Positions 12,761 to 22,097 of a stretch of 64,000 nucleotides of DNA are shown here, one piece after another. Below the pieces are notes generated by a model, which worked only from the letters and a program-made list of their open reading frames with translations, was not told the origin of the DNA and ran no database searches. Every line of letters starts with the position of its first letter. The stretch's first letter is position 1. Source of the stretch: Nocardioides sp. Root1257. Lineage in GTDB: Bacteria; Actinomycetota; Actinomycetes; Propionibacteriales; Nocardioidaceae. The DNA lies in assembly GCF_001425175.1 (NCBI RefSeq), contig NZ_LMDV01000001.1, positions 186,001 to 250,000 on the forward strand. The letters are read 5' to 3'. The translations under genes were made by a program, and so were the position numbers.

Positions 12761-13228
12761 CTAGGCGGGCTCGGTGACGTCGGCGATCGTCGCGTCGAGC
12801 GCGTCCAGCAGCGCGCCCGCGTCGACGGTGAGCGCCACACCGGGAGCCCCGCCGCCGATGCTGATCCGGCCGGTCACGGCAGCATCGGCGACAACCGGCA
12901 GGGGAGTGGCGCTGCCCAGCGGCGTGATCGTGCCGCGCACGTAGCCGGTCACGTCGTACGCCGTCTCCGCACTCGGCATCGAGATCCGGTTGACCCCGAG
13001 CAGGGACCGCAGCTTCGGCCAGGCGATCTCGCGGTCCCCGGGCACCAGCACGAACCGGAAGTCGCCGTCGCTGACCCGCACCACCATCGTCTTCACGATC
13101 TGGCGCGGCTCGACCCCGCGGGCCGCCGCGGCCTCGGCGAGCGAGCGCACCGGCCCGTGCTCGGTCACGGCGTACGCCACTCCGAGCGCGTCCGCAGCCG
13201 CAGTCGCCCGGTCGGCCGCACCCGTCAC
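12761..13228 (-). CDS. YbaK/EbsC-type aminoacyl-tRNA deacylase
   Basis: The 155-residue protein has the YbaK/ProX fold signature: [19 protein letters not shown] with the conserved lysine, then [13 protein letters not shown] and [17 protein letters not shown]. Members hydrolyse misacylated tRNAs such as Ala-tRNAPro or Cys-tRNAPro in trans. The GTG at 13228 overlaps the stop of the upstream methyltransferase gene (GTGA), so the two are translationally coupled. Confidence 0.85.
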   Translation of the reverse strand: MTGAADRATAAADALGVAYAVTEHGPVRSLAEAAAARGVEPRQIVKTMVVRVSDGDFRFVLVPGDREIAWPKLRSLLGVNRISMPSAETAYDVTGYVRGTITPLGSATPLPVVADAAVTGRISIGGGAPGVALTVDAGALLDALDATIADVTEPA

Positions 13229-13839
13229 GACGCCACTCCGACGAACCCGTAGCCCCACGGCCTGGCCGCCTTCGGGCCGGGCAGGTACGCCGCCTCGACG
13301 GACCCGACCCGGAGCACGGTCGAGACGAGGCCGGGGATGTCGCGACTCAGGTGGCACCCGCCGGCGACGCGTCCCTGCACCGGGTCCAGCCGCCGCTGCC
13401 ACCGCGCCACCCCGGGCTCGGGGGAGAGCCCGTGCTCGAGGAAGTGCAGCGTGCCGCCGGGCCGCAGCACCCGACGTACCTCCGCCAGCGCCCGCTCCAC
13501 GTCGGGGATCGTGCAGAGCGTGAACGTCGAGAGGACGGCGTCGTACGCCGCGTCCTCGGCCTCGAGCCGTTGTCCGTCCAGGCCCACGCGGGCGATCGGC
13601 AGGCTCGCCGAGCGGCGTCGGGCTGCCGAGAGCTCCCAGCCCAGGTCGGAGGGCTCGACCGCGTCGACGCTCGTGACCGCGACCGGGTAGAGGCCGACGT
13701 TGAGGCCGCTGCCGAAGCCGATCTCGAGGACGCGGCCCGCCAGCCCGGCGCAGGCCGCGGTGCGCAGCTCCATCACGTCACTCGTCGACAGCGCCCGGTC
13801 GACGAGGCGCGGCACGACACGATCGGTCCACCAGCCCAT
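13225..13839 (-). CDS. Class I SAM-dependent methyltransferase (UbiE-like)
   Basis: The 204 residues carry motif [17 protein letters not shown], the acidic post-I residue in VDAVEPSD and the post-motif III region [15 protein letters not shown] of small-molecule methyltransferases. The C-terminal [17 protein letters not shown] resembles phosphatidylethanolamine/UbiE-type enzymes. The substrate is unknown. It is transcribed divergently from dop and coupled to the YbaK gene. Confidence 0.82.
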   Translation of the reverse strand: MGWWTDRVVPRLVDRALSTSDVMELRTAACAGLAGRVLEIGFGSGLNVGLYPVAVTSVDAVEPSDLGWELSAARRRSASLPIARVGLDGQRLEAEDAAYDAVLSTFTLCTIPDVERALAEVRRVLRPGGTLHFLEHGLSPEPGVARWQRRLDPVQGRVAGGCHLSRDIPGLVSTVLRVGSVEAAYLPGPKAARPWGYGFVGVAS

Positions 13840-13851
13840 GACCCGAGGCTA
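13840..13851 (-). promoter_or_regulatory. Leaderless -10 of the methyltransferase gene
   Basis: On the minus strand TAGCCT is followed by 6 nt and the ATG at 13839. Confidence 0.5.
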
Positions 13852-13869
13852 CGGCCTGCTCGGCTCGCG

Positions 13870-13881
13870 TACGCTCGACAC
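13870..13881 (+). promoter_or_regulatory. Leaderless -10 of dop
   Basis: TACGCT is followed by 6 nt and the ATG at 13882. It lies 19 nt from the divergent methyltransferase -10, so the two promoters probably share a control region. Confidence 0.5.
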
Positions 13882-15390
13882 ATGAGCGTCCGCCGCGTCA
13901 TGGGCAACGAGGTCGAGTACGGCATCGCCGTGCAGGGCCAGCCCCTGGCCAACCCCATGGTCGCCTCCTCGCAGGTCGTCAACGCCTACGCGTCGGCGAC
14001 GGTGAAGGCCCGTCGGGCCCGGTGGGACTTCGAGGAGGAGTCCCCGCTGCGCGACGCGCGCGGCTTCGACATGTCGCGACAGGTCGCCGACCCGACCCAG
14101 CTCACCGACGAGGACCTCGGTCTGGCCAACGTCATCCTCACCAACGGCGCGCGGCTGTACGTCGACCACGCGCACCCGGAGTACTCCAGCCCCGAGGTGA
14201 CCACGCCGCTCGACGCCGTCCGCTGGGACAAGGCGGGCGAGCTGGTGATGCTCGACGCGGCCCGCCGCGCCGGCCAGCTGCCGGGCGGCACGCCGATCGT
14301 GCTCTACAAGAACAACACGGACAACAAGGGCGCGTCGTACGGCGCCCACGAGAACTACCTGATGCGGCGCTCGACGCCGTTCGGCGACATCGTCCGCCAC
14401 CTCACGCCGTTCTTCGTGAGCCGCCAGGTGATCACCGGCGCGGGCCGGGTCGGGATCGGCCAGGACGGTCGGGAGGACGGCTTCCAGCTCAGCCAGCGCG
14501 CCGACTTCTTCGAGGTCGAGGTGGGTCTCGAGACCACGCTCAAGCGGCCGATCATCAACACCCGCGACGAGCCGCACGCCGACCCCGAGAAGTACCGCCG
14601 CCTGCACGTGATCATCGGCGACGCCAACCTGTCGGAGATCTCGACCTACCTCAAGGTCGGCACGACCTCGCTGGTGCTCGCGATGATCGAGGACCGGTTC
14701 ATCTCGACCGACCTGACCGTCGACGGACCGGTGGCGGGCCTGAGGGCCATCTCGCACGACCCGACGCTCCAGCACCGGGTGCGCCTGACCGACGGGCGCG
14801 AGCTGACCGCGATCCAGCTCCAGCTCGAGTACCTCGACCTGGCGAGGAAGTACGTCGAGGACCGGTACGGCGCCGACGCCGACGAGCAGACGGTCGACGT
14901 GCTCGCCCGCTGGGAGTCGGTGCTCGACCGGCTCGAGAACGACCCGATGTCGCTCTCTCGCGAGCTCGACTGGGTCGCGAAGCTCAACCTCCTCGAGCAG
15001 TACCGCCAGCGCGACGGGCTCGACTGGAGCGATGCCAAGCTCCAGCTCATCGACCTCCAGTACTCCGACATCCGCCCGGAGAAGGGCCTGTACCACCGGC
15101 TCGTGGCCGGGGGCCGGATCGAGCGGCTGCTGACCGATGCCGCCGTCGAGGACGCCATGCACGACCCGCCCGAGGACACCCGCGCGTACTTCCGCGGCCG
15201 GTGCCTGGAGAAGTACGCCGAGCACGTCGCGGCCGCGTCGTGGGACTCCGTGATCTTCGACCTCCCCGGCCGGGAGTCGCTGCAGCGGGTCCCGACGATC
15301 GACCCGCTGCGCGGCAGCAGGGCGCACGTGGGCGAGCTGCTGGACCGAAGTGAGACGGCGGAGGCCTTGTTCACCGCTCTCACCCGCTGA
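13882..15390 (+). CDS. dop: Pup deamidase/depupylase Dop
   Basis: Dop removes Pup from substrates and, where needed, deamidates the Pup C-terminal Gln. The 502 residues match Dop length and include the carboxylate-amine ligase core: GNEVEYGI with the metal-binding glutamate, [19 protein letters not shown], and [13 protein letters not shown]. The loop insertion after the first strand (about 36-72) is the Dop-loop, absent from PafA. Since the Pup encoded next ends in Glu, depupylation is probably its main task. It is 17 nt upstream of pup. Confidence 0.96.
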   Translation: MSVRRVMGNEVEYGIAVQGQPLANPMVASSQVVNAYASATVKARRARWDFEEESPLRDARGFDMSRQVADPTQLTDEDLGLANVILTNGARLYVDHAHPEYSSPEVTTPLDAVRWDKAGELVMLDAARRAGQLPGGTPIVLYKNNTDNKGASYGAHENYLMRRSTPFGDIVRHLTPFFVSRQVITGAGRVGIGQDGREDGFQLSQRADFFEVEVGLETTLKRPIINTRDEPHADPEKYRRLHVIIGDANLSEISTYLKVGTTSLVLAMIEDRFISTDLTVDGPVAGLRAISHDPTLQHRVRLTDGRELTAIQLQLEYLDLARKYVEDRYGADADEQTVDVLARWESVLDRLENDPMSLSRELDWVAKLNLLEQYRQRDGLDWSDAKLQLIDLQYSDIRPEKGLYHRLVAGGRIERLLTDAAVEDAMHDPPEDTRAYFRGRCLEKYAEHVAAASWDSVIFDLPGRESLQRVPTIDPLRGSRAHVGELLDRSETAEALFTALTR

Positions 15391-15395
15391 GTGGA

Positions 15396-15407
15396 TAGGG
15401 TCGAGAC
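15396..15407 (+). promoter_or_regulatory. Leaderless -10 of pup
   Basis: TAGGGT is followed by 6 nt and the ATG at 15408, giving pup-prcB-prcA a promoter of their own inside the cluster. Confidence 0.45.
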
Positions 15408-15605
15408 ATGGCACAGGAGCAGAAGCAGCCGCGGAAGTCCTCGGAGACCGAGGAGGCGGTCGAGACCGCCCCGGAGACCGATGTCGCCGAGCGCAAGGAG
15501 GCGCTCGACAGCGACGTGGACGACCTCCTCGACGAGATCGACGACGTGCTCGAGACCAACGCCGAGGACTTCGTGAAGTCCTTCATCCAGAAGGGCGGGG
15601 AGTAG
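15408..15605 (+). CDS. pup: Prokaryotic ubiquitin-like protein Pup (ends GGE)
   Basis: Pup is conjugated through its C-terminal glutamate to lysines of target proteins and then binds the coiled coil of Arc. The 65-residue product is disordered and acidic, with the helical Arc-binding segment VDDLLDEIDDVLETNAEDFV and the C-terminus FIQKGGE. The final codon is GAG before TAG, so the protein is made with Glu rather than the Gln found in mycobacteria and would not need deamidation. prcB starts 3 nt downstream. Confidence 0.96.
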   Translation: MAQEQKQPRKSSETEEAVETAPETDVAERKEALDSDVDDLLDEIDDVLETNAEDFVKSFIQKGGE

Positions 15606-15608
15606 GCC

Positions 15609-16454
15609 TTGGGCGACCCGCGCCTCCCGGCGGCGTACCTGCAGCCGGGCACCTCGTCCTTCGCCGACTTCCTCGCCAGCCAGGCTCCCGACCTGCTGCC
15701 GGGCCGTCGTACGGTGCCGCCGGGCCACGCCGCGGACCTCGCGCCGCACGGCACCACGATCGTCTCCGCGACCTTCCCCGGCGGGGTCGTGATGGCCGGT
15801 GACCGGCGCGCGACGATGGGCAACATCATCGCCCAGCGCGACATCCAGAAGGTCTTCCCGGCTGACGAGTTCTCGGCCGTCGGCATCGCCGGCACCGCCG
15901 GCCTGGCCGTGGAGATGGTGCGGCTCTTCCAGACCGAGCTGGAGCACTACGAGAAGATCGAGGGCAGCACGCTCTCGATGGACGGCAAGGCCAACCGGCT
16001 GTCGGCGCTGATCCGCGGCAACCTCGGGATGGCGATGCAGGGGCTGTCCGTCGTACCCCTCTTCGCCGGCTACGACGTCTCGGCCGAGCAGGGTCGGATC
16101 TTCAGCTACGACGTGACGGGCGGCCGCTACGAGGAGACCGCGTTCCACTCGGTCGGCTCCGGCTCGCTGTTCGCCCGCGGCGCGCTCAAGAAGCTCTACC
16201 GCGACGACCTCACGGCCGAGCAGACGGTCGAGGCGTTGATCGAGGCGCTGTACGACGCGGCCGACGACGACTCCGCGACCGGTGGGCCCGACGTCGCCCG
16301 CCGGATCTTCCCGGTCGTCCAGGTGATGACCGCCGACGGCGGGCGTCGGATGGCCGACGACGAGGTGGCCGCGATCGCCGACCGGGTGATCGCCGGACGG
16401 ATGGCGCGACCCGACGGGCCGCCCGCACCGCTGAACGGGGGTGGCGCGCGATGA
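15609..16454 (+). CDS. prcB: 20S proteasome subunit beta
   Basis: The catalytic subunit of the 20S core. The TTG start at 15609 is preceded by GGGGAG inside the pup end. A 48-residue propeptide precedes the mature N-terminus in [17 protein letters not shown], so Thr49 is the nucleophile. Conserved GDRRATMGN follows, with the Asp and Arg, and Lys in QKVF. The product is 281 residues. The C-terminal tail is Gly/Pro/Arg rich. The stop overlaps the prcA start (ATGA). Confidence 0.96.
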   Translation: MGDPRLPAAYLQPGTSSFADFLASQAPDLLPGRRTVPPGHAADLAPHGTTIVSATFPGGVVMAGDRRATMGNIIAQRDIQKVFPADEFSAVGIAGTAGLAVEMVRLFQTELEHYEKIEGSTLSMDGKANRLSALIRGNLGMAMQGLSVVPLFAGYDVSAEQGRIFSYDVTGGRYEETAFHSVGSGSLFARGALKKLYRDDLTAEQTVEALIEALYDAADDDSATGGPDVARRIFPVVQVMTADGGRRMADDEVAAIADRVIAGRMARPDGPPAPLNGGGAR

Positions 16455-17230
16455 GCATGCCCTTTTACGTCTCGCCCGAGCAGCTGATGAAGGACCGGGC
16501 CGACTTCGCCCGCAAGGGCATCGGCCGGGGCCGGTCCGTCGTGGCGGTGCAGTACGCCGACGGCGTGCTCTTCGCGACCGAGAACCCCTCGCAGGCGCTG
16601 CACAAGGTCTCCGAGATCTACGACCGGATCGCCTTCGCCGCGGTGGGTCGCTACAACGAGTTCGAGAACCTGCGCATCGCCGGCGTACGCCTCGCCGACA
16701 TGCGCGGCTACTCCTACGACCGCCGCGACGTCACCGGCCGGGGACTGGCGAACGCCTACGCCCAGACGCTCGGCACGATCTTCTCCAGTGGCGGCGAGAA
16801 GCCGTACGAGGTCGAGCTCTTCGTCGCCGAGATCGGCGACGCGGCCGCCGACGACCAGCTGTACCGGCTGACGTACGACGGCCAGGTCGCCGACGAGCAC
16901 GGGTACGCCGTGATGGGTGGCGCGGCCGACGTGGTGAGCACCTACCTCAAGGAGCGGTACGCCGACGCCGGCTCGCTCGCCGACGCCGTCCGCCTCGCCG
17001 TCGCGGCCCTGGGCCACACCGACGCTGAGGACCGGGTCATCGCGACCGAGGACCTCGAGGTGGCCATCCTCGACCGCACCCGCAGCCAGCCGCGCAAGTT
17101 CGTCCGGCTGCGCGCCACGCGCCTCGAGGAGCTCCTCGGCGACCGCGGACCCGCCACCCCCGCCGGTGGCGATGCCGCTCCTGTCACCGACGACCCCGGT
17201 CCCGACGCACCGATCGCGCCGCCCGCCTGA
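16451..17230 (+). CDS. prcA: 20S proteasome subunit alpha
   Basis: The outer-ring subunit that gates entry and receives the Arc C-termini. It begins [33 protein letters not shown], the usual actinobacterial alpha N-terminus, with [19 protein letters not shown] in the core. The tail beyond residue 230 is low-complexity, Ala/Pro/Asp rich, as in other PrcA proteins. 259 residues; translationally coupled to prcB. A palindromic element follows 15 nt after the stop. Confidence 0.96.
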   Translation: MSMPFYVSPEQLMKDRADFARKGIGRGRSVVAVQYADGVLFATENPSQALHKVSEIYDRIAFAAVGRYNEFENLRIAGVRLADMRGYSYDRRDVTGRGLANAYAQTLGTIFSSGGEKPYEVELFVAEIGDAAADDQLYRLTYDGQVADEHGYAVMGGAADVVSTYLKERYADAGSLADAVRLAVAALGHTDAEDRVIATEDLEVAILDRTRSQPRKFVRLRATRLEELLGDRGPATPAGGDAAPVTDDPGPDAPIAPPA

Positions 17231-17244
17231 TCGTCCCGTTCCCC

Positions 17245-17303
17245 ACGTTTGGTCACCAAGCGCAGATGTGGAGCGCTCCCATCACCGGTTGGTGACCAAA
17301 CGT
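17245..17303. repeat. Intergenic palindromic element, locus 4 (inverted)
   Basis: Arms ACGTTTGGTCACCAA (17245-17259) and complement (17289-17303) are perfect over 15 bp; the core reads GGAGCGCTCCCA. It lies 15 nt after the prcA stop. About 100 nt of unassigned sequence follow before the next gene. Confidence 0.9.
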
Positions 17304-17404
17304 CGCGCGACCTGACCGGCGCGTCGACAGGCACCCGGAGCGCTCATCCACAGGCCTGAAATCGGCACTTTCCTGGATCACGTTCACGGCGCAGATTTAC
17401 CGGC

Positions 17405-18385
17405 ATGAAAGACCGTACCGACGACCCAGATGACTCGGAGCCGTTCCGCGGCGAGATCAGGCTTGTCACGCAGCGGCGGGTCAGCCACGGCCTGGGCGTC
17501 TGGAGGCGTGAGGGCCTGAGCACGGACCAGGAGTTCGAGCGCGATCTCCGGGCCTACCAGCTCGTGCTCCCGAAGGGCGCGCTCTTCACCCACGTCACAG
17601 GCGCCCGGCTGCTGGGGTGGCAGCTACCCCGGCTGCCGGAGCAGGTGCCGGTCTTCGCCGCCGTCTCGGGCAACGGGCTGCGTCCTCGGCGCCCCGGGCT
17701 CATCTGCTCCCGGCTGGTACGGCCGTCCGAGCCGGTCGGTCACATCGGGCTCCCGGTCGACCAACCCGAGGAGATCCTGCTCCGCGCCGCCCGCGACCTC
17801 GGGCTGCTCGACATGATGATCTTGCTCGAGTCCGCGCTCCGGCTCGGGCACATCGACGAAGATCGCATGGAGGCCGTCCTGGGCTCGGGCCGCCCCGGCG
17901 TACGCATGCTGCGCGAGGCGTGGCGGCGCCGCACTGGCAGGAGCGAGTCGGCAGGAGAGACCGTCCTGCAGCAGTTCCACCTGGAGATGGAAGTCCCGGT
18001 CGAGCCGCAGGTGGAGGTCGCCGATGCCGACGGCCTGTTCCTCGGCCGCGTCGACCTGCTGGTGACCGGCACACCCTTCATCCACGAGTACGACGGTGCG
18101 CACCATCGGCGCAAGGAGCAGCACAAGACCGATCTGCGCCGCGAACGGGGCCTGTCCGGCGCCGGCTACGTGCGCAAGGGATTCGGGCTCGACGACCTGC
18201 TCAACCACTCCGCCGTCCTGATGCACGAGCTCGACGACGCCCTGGAGCGCCCGCATGATCTCGATCGGGTACGACGCTGGAAGCGGTTGGTCGGCAACTC
18301 GATGTACTCCGAGGTCGGGCGGGCACGCATCATGAACCGCTGGGAGCGGATCAGCGGCCTCATCGACTGGTCCGGATCGGCCTGA
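17405..18385 (+). CDS. DUF559/AbiEi-like protein with endonuclease-type C-terminal domain
   Basis: The 326 residues resemble the actinobacterial family annotated as AbiEi antitoxin-domain or DUF559 proteins. The N-terminal third (LPKGALFTHVTGARLLGWQLP) looks like the AbiEi-type region. The C-terminal domain carries GRVDLLVTGTPFIHEYDGAHH, an aspartate then E-Y-D-G-x-H pattern of Vsr/DUF559 PD-(D/E)XK nucleases. Function is unknown; a toxin partner is not seen nearby. It separates prcA from pafA, which are usually close together, and is flanked by repeat loci 4 and 5. Lower-GC upstream sequence includes AGATTT six nt before ATG. Confidence 0.7.
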   Translation: MKDRTDDPDDSEPFRGEIRLVTQRRVSHGLGVWRREGLSTDQEFERDLRAYQLVLPKGALFTHVTGARLLGWQLPRLPEQVPVFAAVSGNGLRPRRPGLICSRLVRPSEPVGHIGLPVDQPEEILLRAARDLGLLDMMILLESALRLGHIDEDRMEAVLGSGRPGVRMLREAWRRRTGRSESAGETVLQQFHLEMEVPVEPQVEVADADGLFLGRVDLLVTGTPFIHEYDGAHHRRKEQHKTDLRRERGLSGAGYVRKGFGLDDLLNHSAVLMHELDDALERPHDLDRVRRWKRLVGNSMYSEVGRARIMNRWERISGLIDWSGSA

Positions 18386-18404
18386 GGCGGCCGCGAGCAC
18401 GCGG

Positions 18405-18419
18405 TTGGTGACCAAACGT
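18405..18419. repeat. Palindromic element, locus 5 (single half-site)
   Basis: TTGGTGACCAAACGT stands alone, 20 nt after the DUF559-like gene stop. No second half is found at the usual 40-bp spacing; that position falls inside the upstream coding sequence. Confidence 0.75.
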
Positions 18420-18476
18420 CGGCCAAGCAACGCCAATGAATCCGCGTCACATCCCTGCGAATGCCCAGTCGGCGCC

Positions 18477-18488
18477 TAGGCTGACCAC
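18477..18488 (+). promoter_or_regulatory. Leaderless -10 of pafA
   Basis: TAGGCT is followed by 6 nt and the GTG at 18489. Confidence 0.5.
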
Positions 18489-19850
18489 GTGGACCGGCGG
18501 ATCTTCGGGATCGAGAACGAGTACGGCGTGACGTGCACGTTCAAGGGCCAGCGCCGTCTGAGCCCGGACGAGGTGGCGCGCTACCTCTTCCGCAAGGTCG
18601 TCAGCTGGGGCCGCAGCAGCAACGTCTTCCTGCGCAACGGCGCTCGGCTCTACCTCGACGTGGGCAGCCACCCGGAGTACGCCACCCCCGAGTGCGACGA
18701 CATCGTCGAGCTGGTCACCCACGACAAGGCCGGGGAGCGGGTCCTCGAAGGGCTGCTCCTCGACGCCGAGCAGCGGCTGCACGACGAGGGCATCGCCGGC
18801 GAGATCTACCTGTTCAAGAACAACACCGACTCCGCCGGCAACTCCTACGGCTGCCACGAGAACTACCTGGTCAGCCGGGCCGGCGAGTTCTCCCGACTCG
18901 CCGACGTACTGATCCCGTTCCTCGTCACCCGGCAGATCATCGTGGGCGCCGGCAAGATCACGCAGACCCCGCGAGGTGCGAACTTCAGCGTCTCCCAGCG
19001 CGCCGAGCACATCTGGGAGGGCGTCAGCAGCGCCACGACCCGGAGCCGTCCGATCATCAACACCCGCGACGAGCCGCACGCCGACGCCGAGAAGTACCGG
19101 CGCCTGCACGTGATCGTCGGGGACTCCAACATGAGCGAGACGACCACCATGCTGAAGGTCGCGAGCTGCGACCTGGTCCTCCGGATGATCGAGGAGGGCG
19201 TGGTGATGCGCGATCTCACGATGGAGAACCCCATCCGGGCGATCCGGGAGATCTCGCACGACGTGACCGGCCGCCGGAAGGTGCGGCTGGCAAACGGCCG
19301 CGAGGCGAGCGCGCTCGACATCCAGCAGGAGTACCTCTCCAAGGCGCGGGACTTCGTCGACCGTCGCGAGATCAGCACGCCGGTGATCGAGGCCGCCCTG
19401 GACCTCTGGGAGCGCGGCCTCAAGGCTGTGGAGTCCGACGACCTGGGCCTCGTCGACCGCGAGATCGACTGGGTGATCAAGTGGAAGCTGATCGAGCAGT
19501 ACCGCTCCCGCCACGGTCTCCCTCTCGCGCACCCCCGCGTCGCCCAGCTCGACCTGGCCTACCACGACATCCACCGCAACCGCGGCCTCTACTACCTCCT
19601 CGAGAAGCGTGGTCTCGTGGCCCGGGTCACGACCGACCTCAAGATCTTCGAGGCCAAGTCCGTGCCGCCGCAGACCACCCGCGCGCGCCTGCGTGGTGAG
19701 TTCATCCGCCGCGCCCAGGAACGACGTCGGGACTTCACGGTCGACTGGGTGCACCTGAAGCTCAACGACCAGGCGCAGCGGACGGTGCTGTGCAAGGACC
19801 CGTTCCGCGCGTACGACGAGCGGGTCCAGCGGCTCATCGACGGGATGTGA
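18489..19850 (+). CDS. pafA: Pup-protein ligase PafA
   Basis: PafA phosphorylates the Pup C-terminal Glu and joins it to substrate lysines. The 453 residues show [16 protein letters not shown] with the magnesium-binding glutamate, [22 protein letters not shown] with the catalytic aspartate region, [21 protein letters not shown] and [22 protein letters not shown]. It lacks the Dop-loop, which distinguishes it from the paralogue at 13882. The GTG is fixed by the -10 just upstream. Two direct half-sites of the palindromic family follow it. Confidence 0.96.
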   Translation: MDRRIFGIENEYGVTCTFKGQRRLSPDEVARYLFRKVVSWGRSSNVFLRNGARLYLDVGSHPEYATPECDDIVELVTHDKAGERVLEGLLLDAEQRLHDEGIAGEIYLFKNNTDSAGNSYGCHENYLVSRAGEFSRLADVLIPFLVTRQIIVGAGKITQTPRGANFSVSQRAEHIWEGVSSATTRSRPIINTRDEPHADAEKYRRLHVIVGDSNMSETTTMLKVASCDLVLRMIEEGVVMRDLTMENPIRAIREISHDVTGRRKVRLANGREASALDIQQEYLSKARDFVDRREISTPVIEAALDLWERGLKAVESDDLGLVDREIDWVIKWKLIEQYRSRHGLPLAHPRVAQLDLAYHDIHRNRGLYYLLEKRGLVARVTTDLKIFEAKSVPPQTTRARLRGEFIRRAQERRRDFTVDWVHLKLNDQAQRTVLCKDPFRAYDERVQRLIDGM

Positions 19851-19860
19851 GCTCCTGGAT

Positions 19861-19922
19861 CCACCGTTGGTGACCAAACGGTGGGTCCCCGCCCAGCGGA
19901 TCTGCGCTTGGTGACCAAACGG
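19861..19922. repeat. Palindromic element, locus 6 (direct half-sites)
   Basis: Two half-sites point the same way: CGTTGGTGACCAAACGG and CGCTTGGTGACCAAACGG, with a 41-bp period. The first is itself a near-perfect hairpin over 19861-19884 (CCACCG against CGGTGG). It lies downstream of pafA and about 120 nt upstream of the FKBP gene. Confidence 0.85.
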
Positions 19923-20043
19923 TGGACCACGGACACCCGGCAGTCAGGCTCCGCTCAGGGTCGAGGGCTAGTGTGTCGGCGCTGCCGGTTCACATCGAGC
20001 GGCCAGCACCGAAGTCCTGCACCCGAACCGAAGGTTGAACCCT

Positions 20044-21009
20044 GTGTCACGACGTCTCCGACGCCTCCCGGTCCTGCTCCTCCCGCTCGTGCTGGGGGCT
20101 TCGCTCGTCGCCTGCGGCTCCGACAGCGGCTCCGACGGCTCCGACGGCGGCTCGAGCTCCGGCGGCGCGCTGCACGGCATCACCATCACCGGCGATGTCG
20201 GCAAGGCCCCGAAGGTCGAGTGGAACGGCAAGCTCGACGTGAGCAAGACCGACAGCGAGGTCGTCACCAAGGGCGACGGCGACAAGATCGCTGACGGCGA
20301 CCAGGTGGTCATCCACATCTGGATCGGCAACGGTACGACGCAGAAGCAGGCCTACAGCACCTACGACGAGGGTCAGACCCAGACGATCCCGGCGAGCAGC
20401 GACCTGAACCCGGTCTTCAAGGACGCGATCCTCGACCAGACCGTCGGCTCGCGCGTCGCCGTGACGGCCACCGCCGCGGACGCGTTCGGCGAGAGCGGCA
20501 ACACCGACATGGGCATCGGCAACAAGGACAACGTCCTGATCATCGTCGACATCATGGACAGCACCACCGTGCTCGACGCCCCGCAGGGCAAGGACAAGGC
20601 CGCCCCGTCGTGGGCGCCCGGCCTCACCACCGACGGTGACAAGGTGACCGCGCTCGACTTCAGCGGTACGCCGAAGCCCAGCGGCAAGCTGCAGTCCGCG
20701 CCGCTGATCGTCGGCGACGGCGACGTCGTCAAGAAGGGCCAGACGATCACCGTCAACTACCTCGGCCAGGTCTACAAGGGCGCCAAGCCCTTCGACGAGA
20801 GCTACAGCAAGACGCCCGCGTCCTTCGCGATCGGCGTCGGCCAGGTCGTGCCCGGCTGGGACAAGACGCTCGTCGGCGCCACGGTCGGCAGCCGGATGAT
20901 CCTCGCGATCCCGCCCGCTGACGGCTACGGCACCCAGGGCAACAGCCAGGCTGGCATCAAGGGCACCGACACGCTGTACTTCGTGGTCGACATCCTGGCT
21001 GCATCCTGA
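20044..21009 (+). CDS. FKBP-type peptidyl-prolyl isomerase lipoprotein (two FKBP-like domains)
   Basis: A secreted folding catalyst. The N-terminus RRLRRLPVLLLPLVLGASLVACGSD is a lipoprotein signal with lipobox LVAC, followed by a Ser/Gly/Asp linker. Two FKBP-like units are seen: residues about 75-180 lack the aromatic active-site pattern, and residues about 225-320 contain VNYLGQVYKGAKPFDES, VVPGWDKTLVGATVGSR and IPPADGYG, as in active FKBPs. An FKBP gene behind pafA is common in actinobacteria. GTG 20044 is preferred to TTG 20035 because GAAGG lies at a better distance. Confidence 0.9.
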   Translation: MSRRLRRLPVLLLPLVLGASLVACGSDSGSDGSDGGSSSGGALHGITITGDVGKAPKVEWNGKLDVSKTDSEVVTKGDGDKIADGDQVVIHIWIGNGTTQKQAYSTYDEGQTQTIPASSDLNPVFKDAILDQTVGSRVAVTATAADAFGESGNTDMGIGNKDNVLIIVDIMDSTTVLDAPQGKDKAAPSWAPGLTTDGDKVTALDFSGTPKPSGKLQSAPLIVGDGDVVKKGQTITVNYLGQVYKGAKPFDESYSKTPASFAIGVGQVVPGWDKTLVGATVGSRMILAIPPADGYGTQGNSQAGIKGTDTLYFVVDILAAS

Positions 21010-21031
21010 TCCATCGGGAAGGATCAGCGGC

Positions 21032-22021
21032 ATGAGCAGCACCACGGGCAGGAAGAGCGAGCGCCTGCTGAACCTGCTGATCATGCTGCTGGTCCAGCGG
21101 CACTACGTCAGCAAGGACCGGATCCGCGAGATCCTCTACCCGGACGCCTCCACCGACGCCTTCGAGAAGATGTTCGAGCGTGACAAGGAGGAGCTGCGCA
21201 GCCTCGGCGTCCCCATCGAGGTCGGCAACATGGACGCCTACTTCGACGACGAGCCCGGCTACCGGGTCCGCGCCGACCGGCTCGCGCTGCCCGACATCGC
21301 GCTGACGCCCGACGAGGCGGCGGTGATCGGCCTCGCGACACGGGTCTGGCAGCACGCCCGGCTCGCGGACGCGACGACGGAGGCGGTCCGCAAGCTGACC
21401 GCTCTCGGGGTCGAGGTCGACGAGTCGGCGCTCGACATCGCCGAGCCGCGGCTCTCGGCCGACGAGCCGTCGTTCGACGTGTTCTGGGAGGCGACCCAGG
21501 AGCGCACGCCGGTCGAGTTCGACTACCGCCGTCCGGGGGCACCCCGGACCACGACCCGCCACCTGCAGCCGTGGGGCGTCGTCCGCTACTCGGGCCGCTG
21601 GTACGTCGTCGGCCTGGACACCGACCGCGGCGAGGAGCGCGTCTTCCGGCTCTCCCGCGTCGAGGGCGAGGCCCGCAAGAAGGGCGCGCCCGGCTCGTAC
21701 GACGTCCCGCCGGGCACCGACGTCCGTGCGACCGCCGTACGCCTGGCCCCCGCCCCGTCGTCGGGGGAGGCGGTGCTGCTCGTACGCCGAGACGCCGGGA
21801 TCGCGCTGCGCGCCGACGCGGTGTCCGTCGAGCACGACGTCAGCGGCCCCGACACCCGGACGCCGTGGGACCGGGTCCGGATCAGCCGCGGCGGGACCGG
21901 CGTCGCCGACGAGCTGCTCGGGTACGGCGCTGCCGTCTACGTCGAGTCGCCCGTGGAGCTGCGCGCCGAGGTCGTCAGCCGGCTGCAGGCGATCGTGGCC
22001 GGGGCGGAGGTCGCGTCGTGA
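21032..22021 (+). CDS. pafB: WYL-domain transcriptional activator PafB
   Basis: PafB and PafC act together as the DNA-damage-responsive activator of actinobacteria (LexA-independent response). The 329 residues have an N-terminal winged helix (KSERLLNLLIMLLVQRHYVSKDRIREIL) and a WYL domain with WGVVRYSGRWYVVGLDTDRGEERVFRLSRV. GGAAGGA lies 8 nt before the ATG. Unlike many genomes, the next gene pafC is separated from it by 76 nt of repeat-like sequence. Confidence 0.94.
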   Translation: MSSTTGRKSERLLNLLIMLLVQRHYVSKDRIREILYPDASTDAFEKMFERDKEELRSLGVPIEVGNMDAYFDDEPGYRVRADRLALPDIALTPDEAAVIGLATRVWQHARLADATTEAVRKLTALGVEVDESALDIAEPRLSADEPSFDVFWEATQERTPVEFDYRRPGAPRTTTRHLQPWGVVRYSGRWYVVGLDTDRGEERVFRLSRVEGEARKKGAPGSYDVPPGTDVRATAVRLAPAPSSGEAVLLVRRDAGIALRADAVSVEHDVSGPDTRTPWDRVRISRGGTGVADELLGYGAAVYVESPVELRAEVVSRLQAIVAGAEVAS

Positions 22022-22097
22022 GCGAGCGCAGCGAGCGAACGGTCCTACACAGCGCAGGATGTGCCTCGTGCGCGCACGGAGCGAAGCGAGTACGCGC
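22022..22097. repeat. AGCGAGCG-type repeat spacer between pafB and pafC
   Basis: The spacer begins GAGCGAGCGCAGCGAGCGAA just after the pafB stop and ends with GGAGCGAAGCGAGTACGCGC at the pafC start; CACA and TGTG flank GCGCAGGA in the middle. From memory, similar AGCGAGCG strings occur widely between actinobacterial genes. This is the only copy in the window, so its repeat nature cannot be shown here. Confidence 0.55.
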
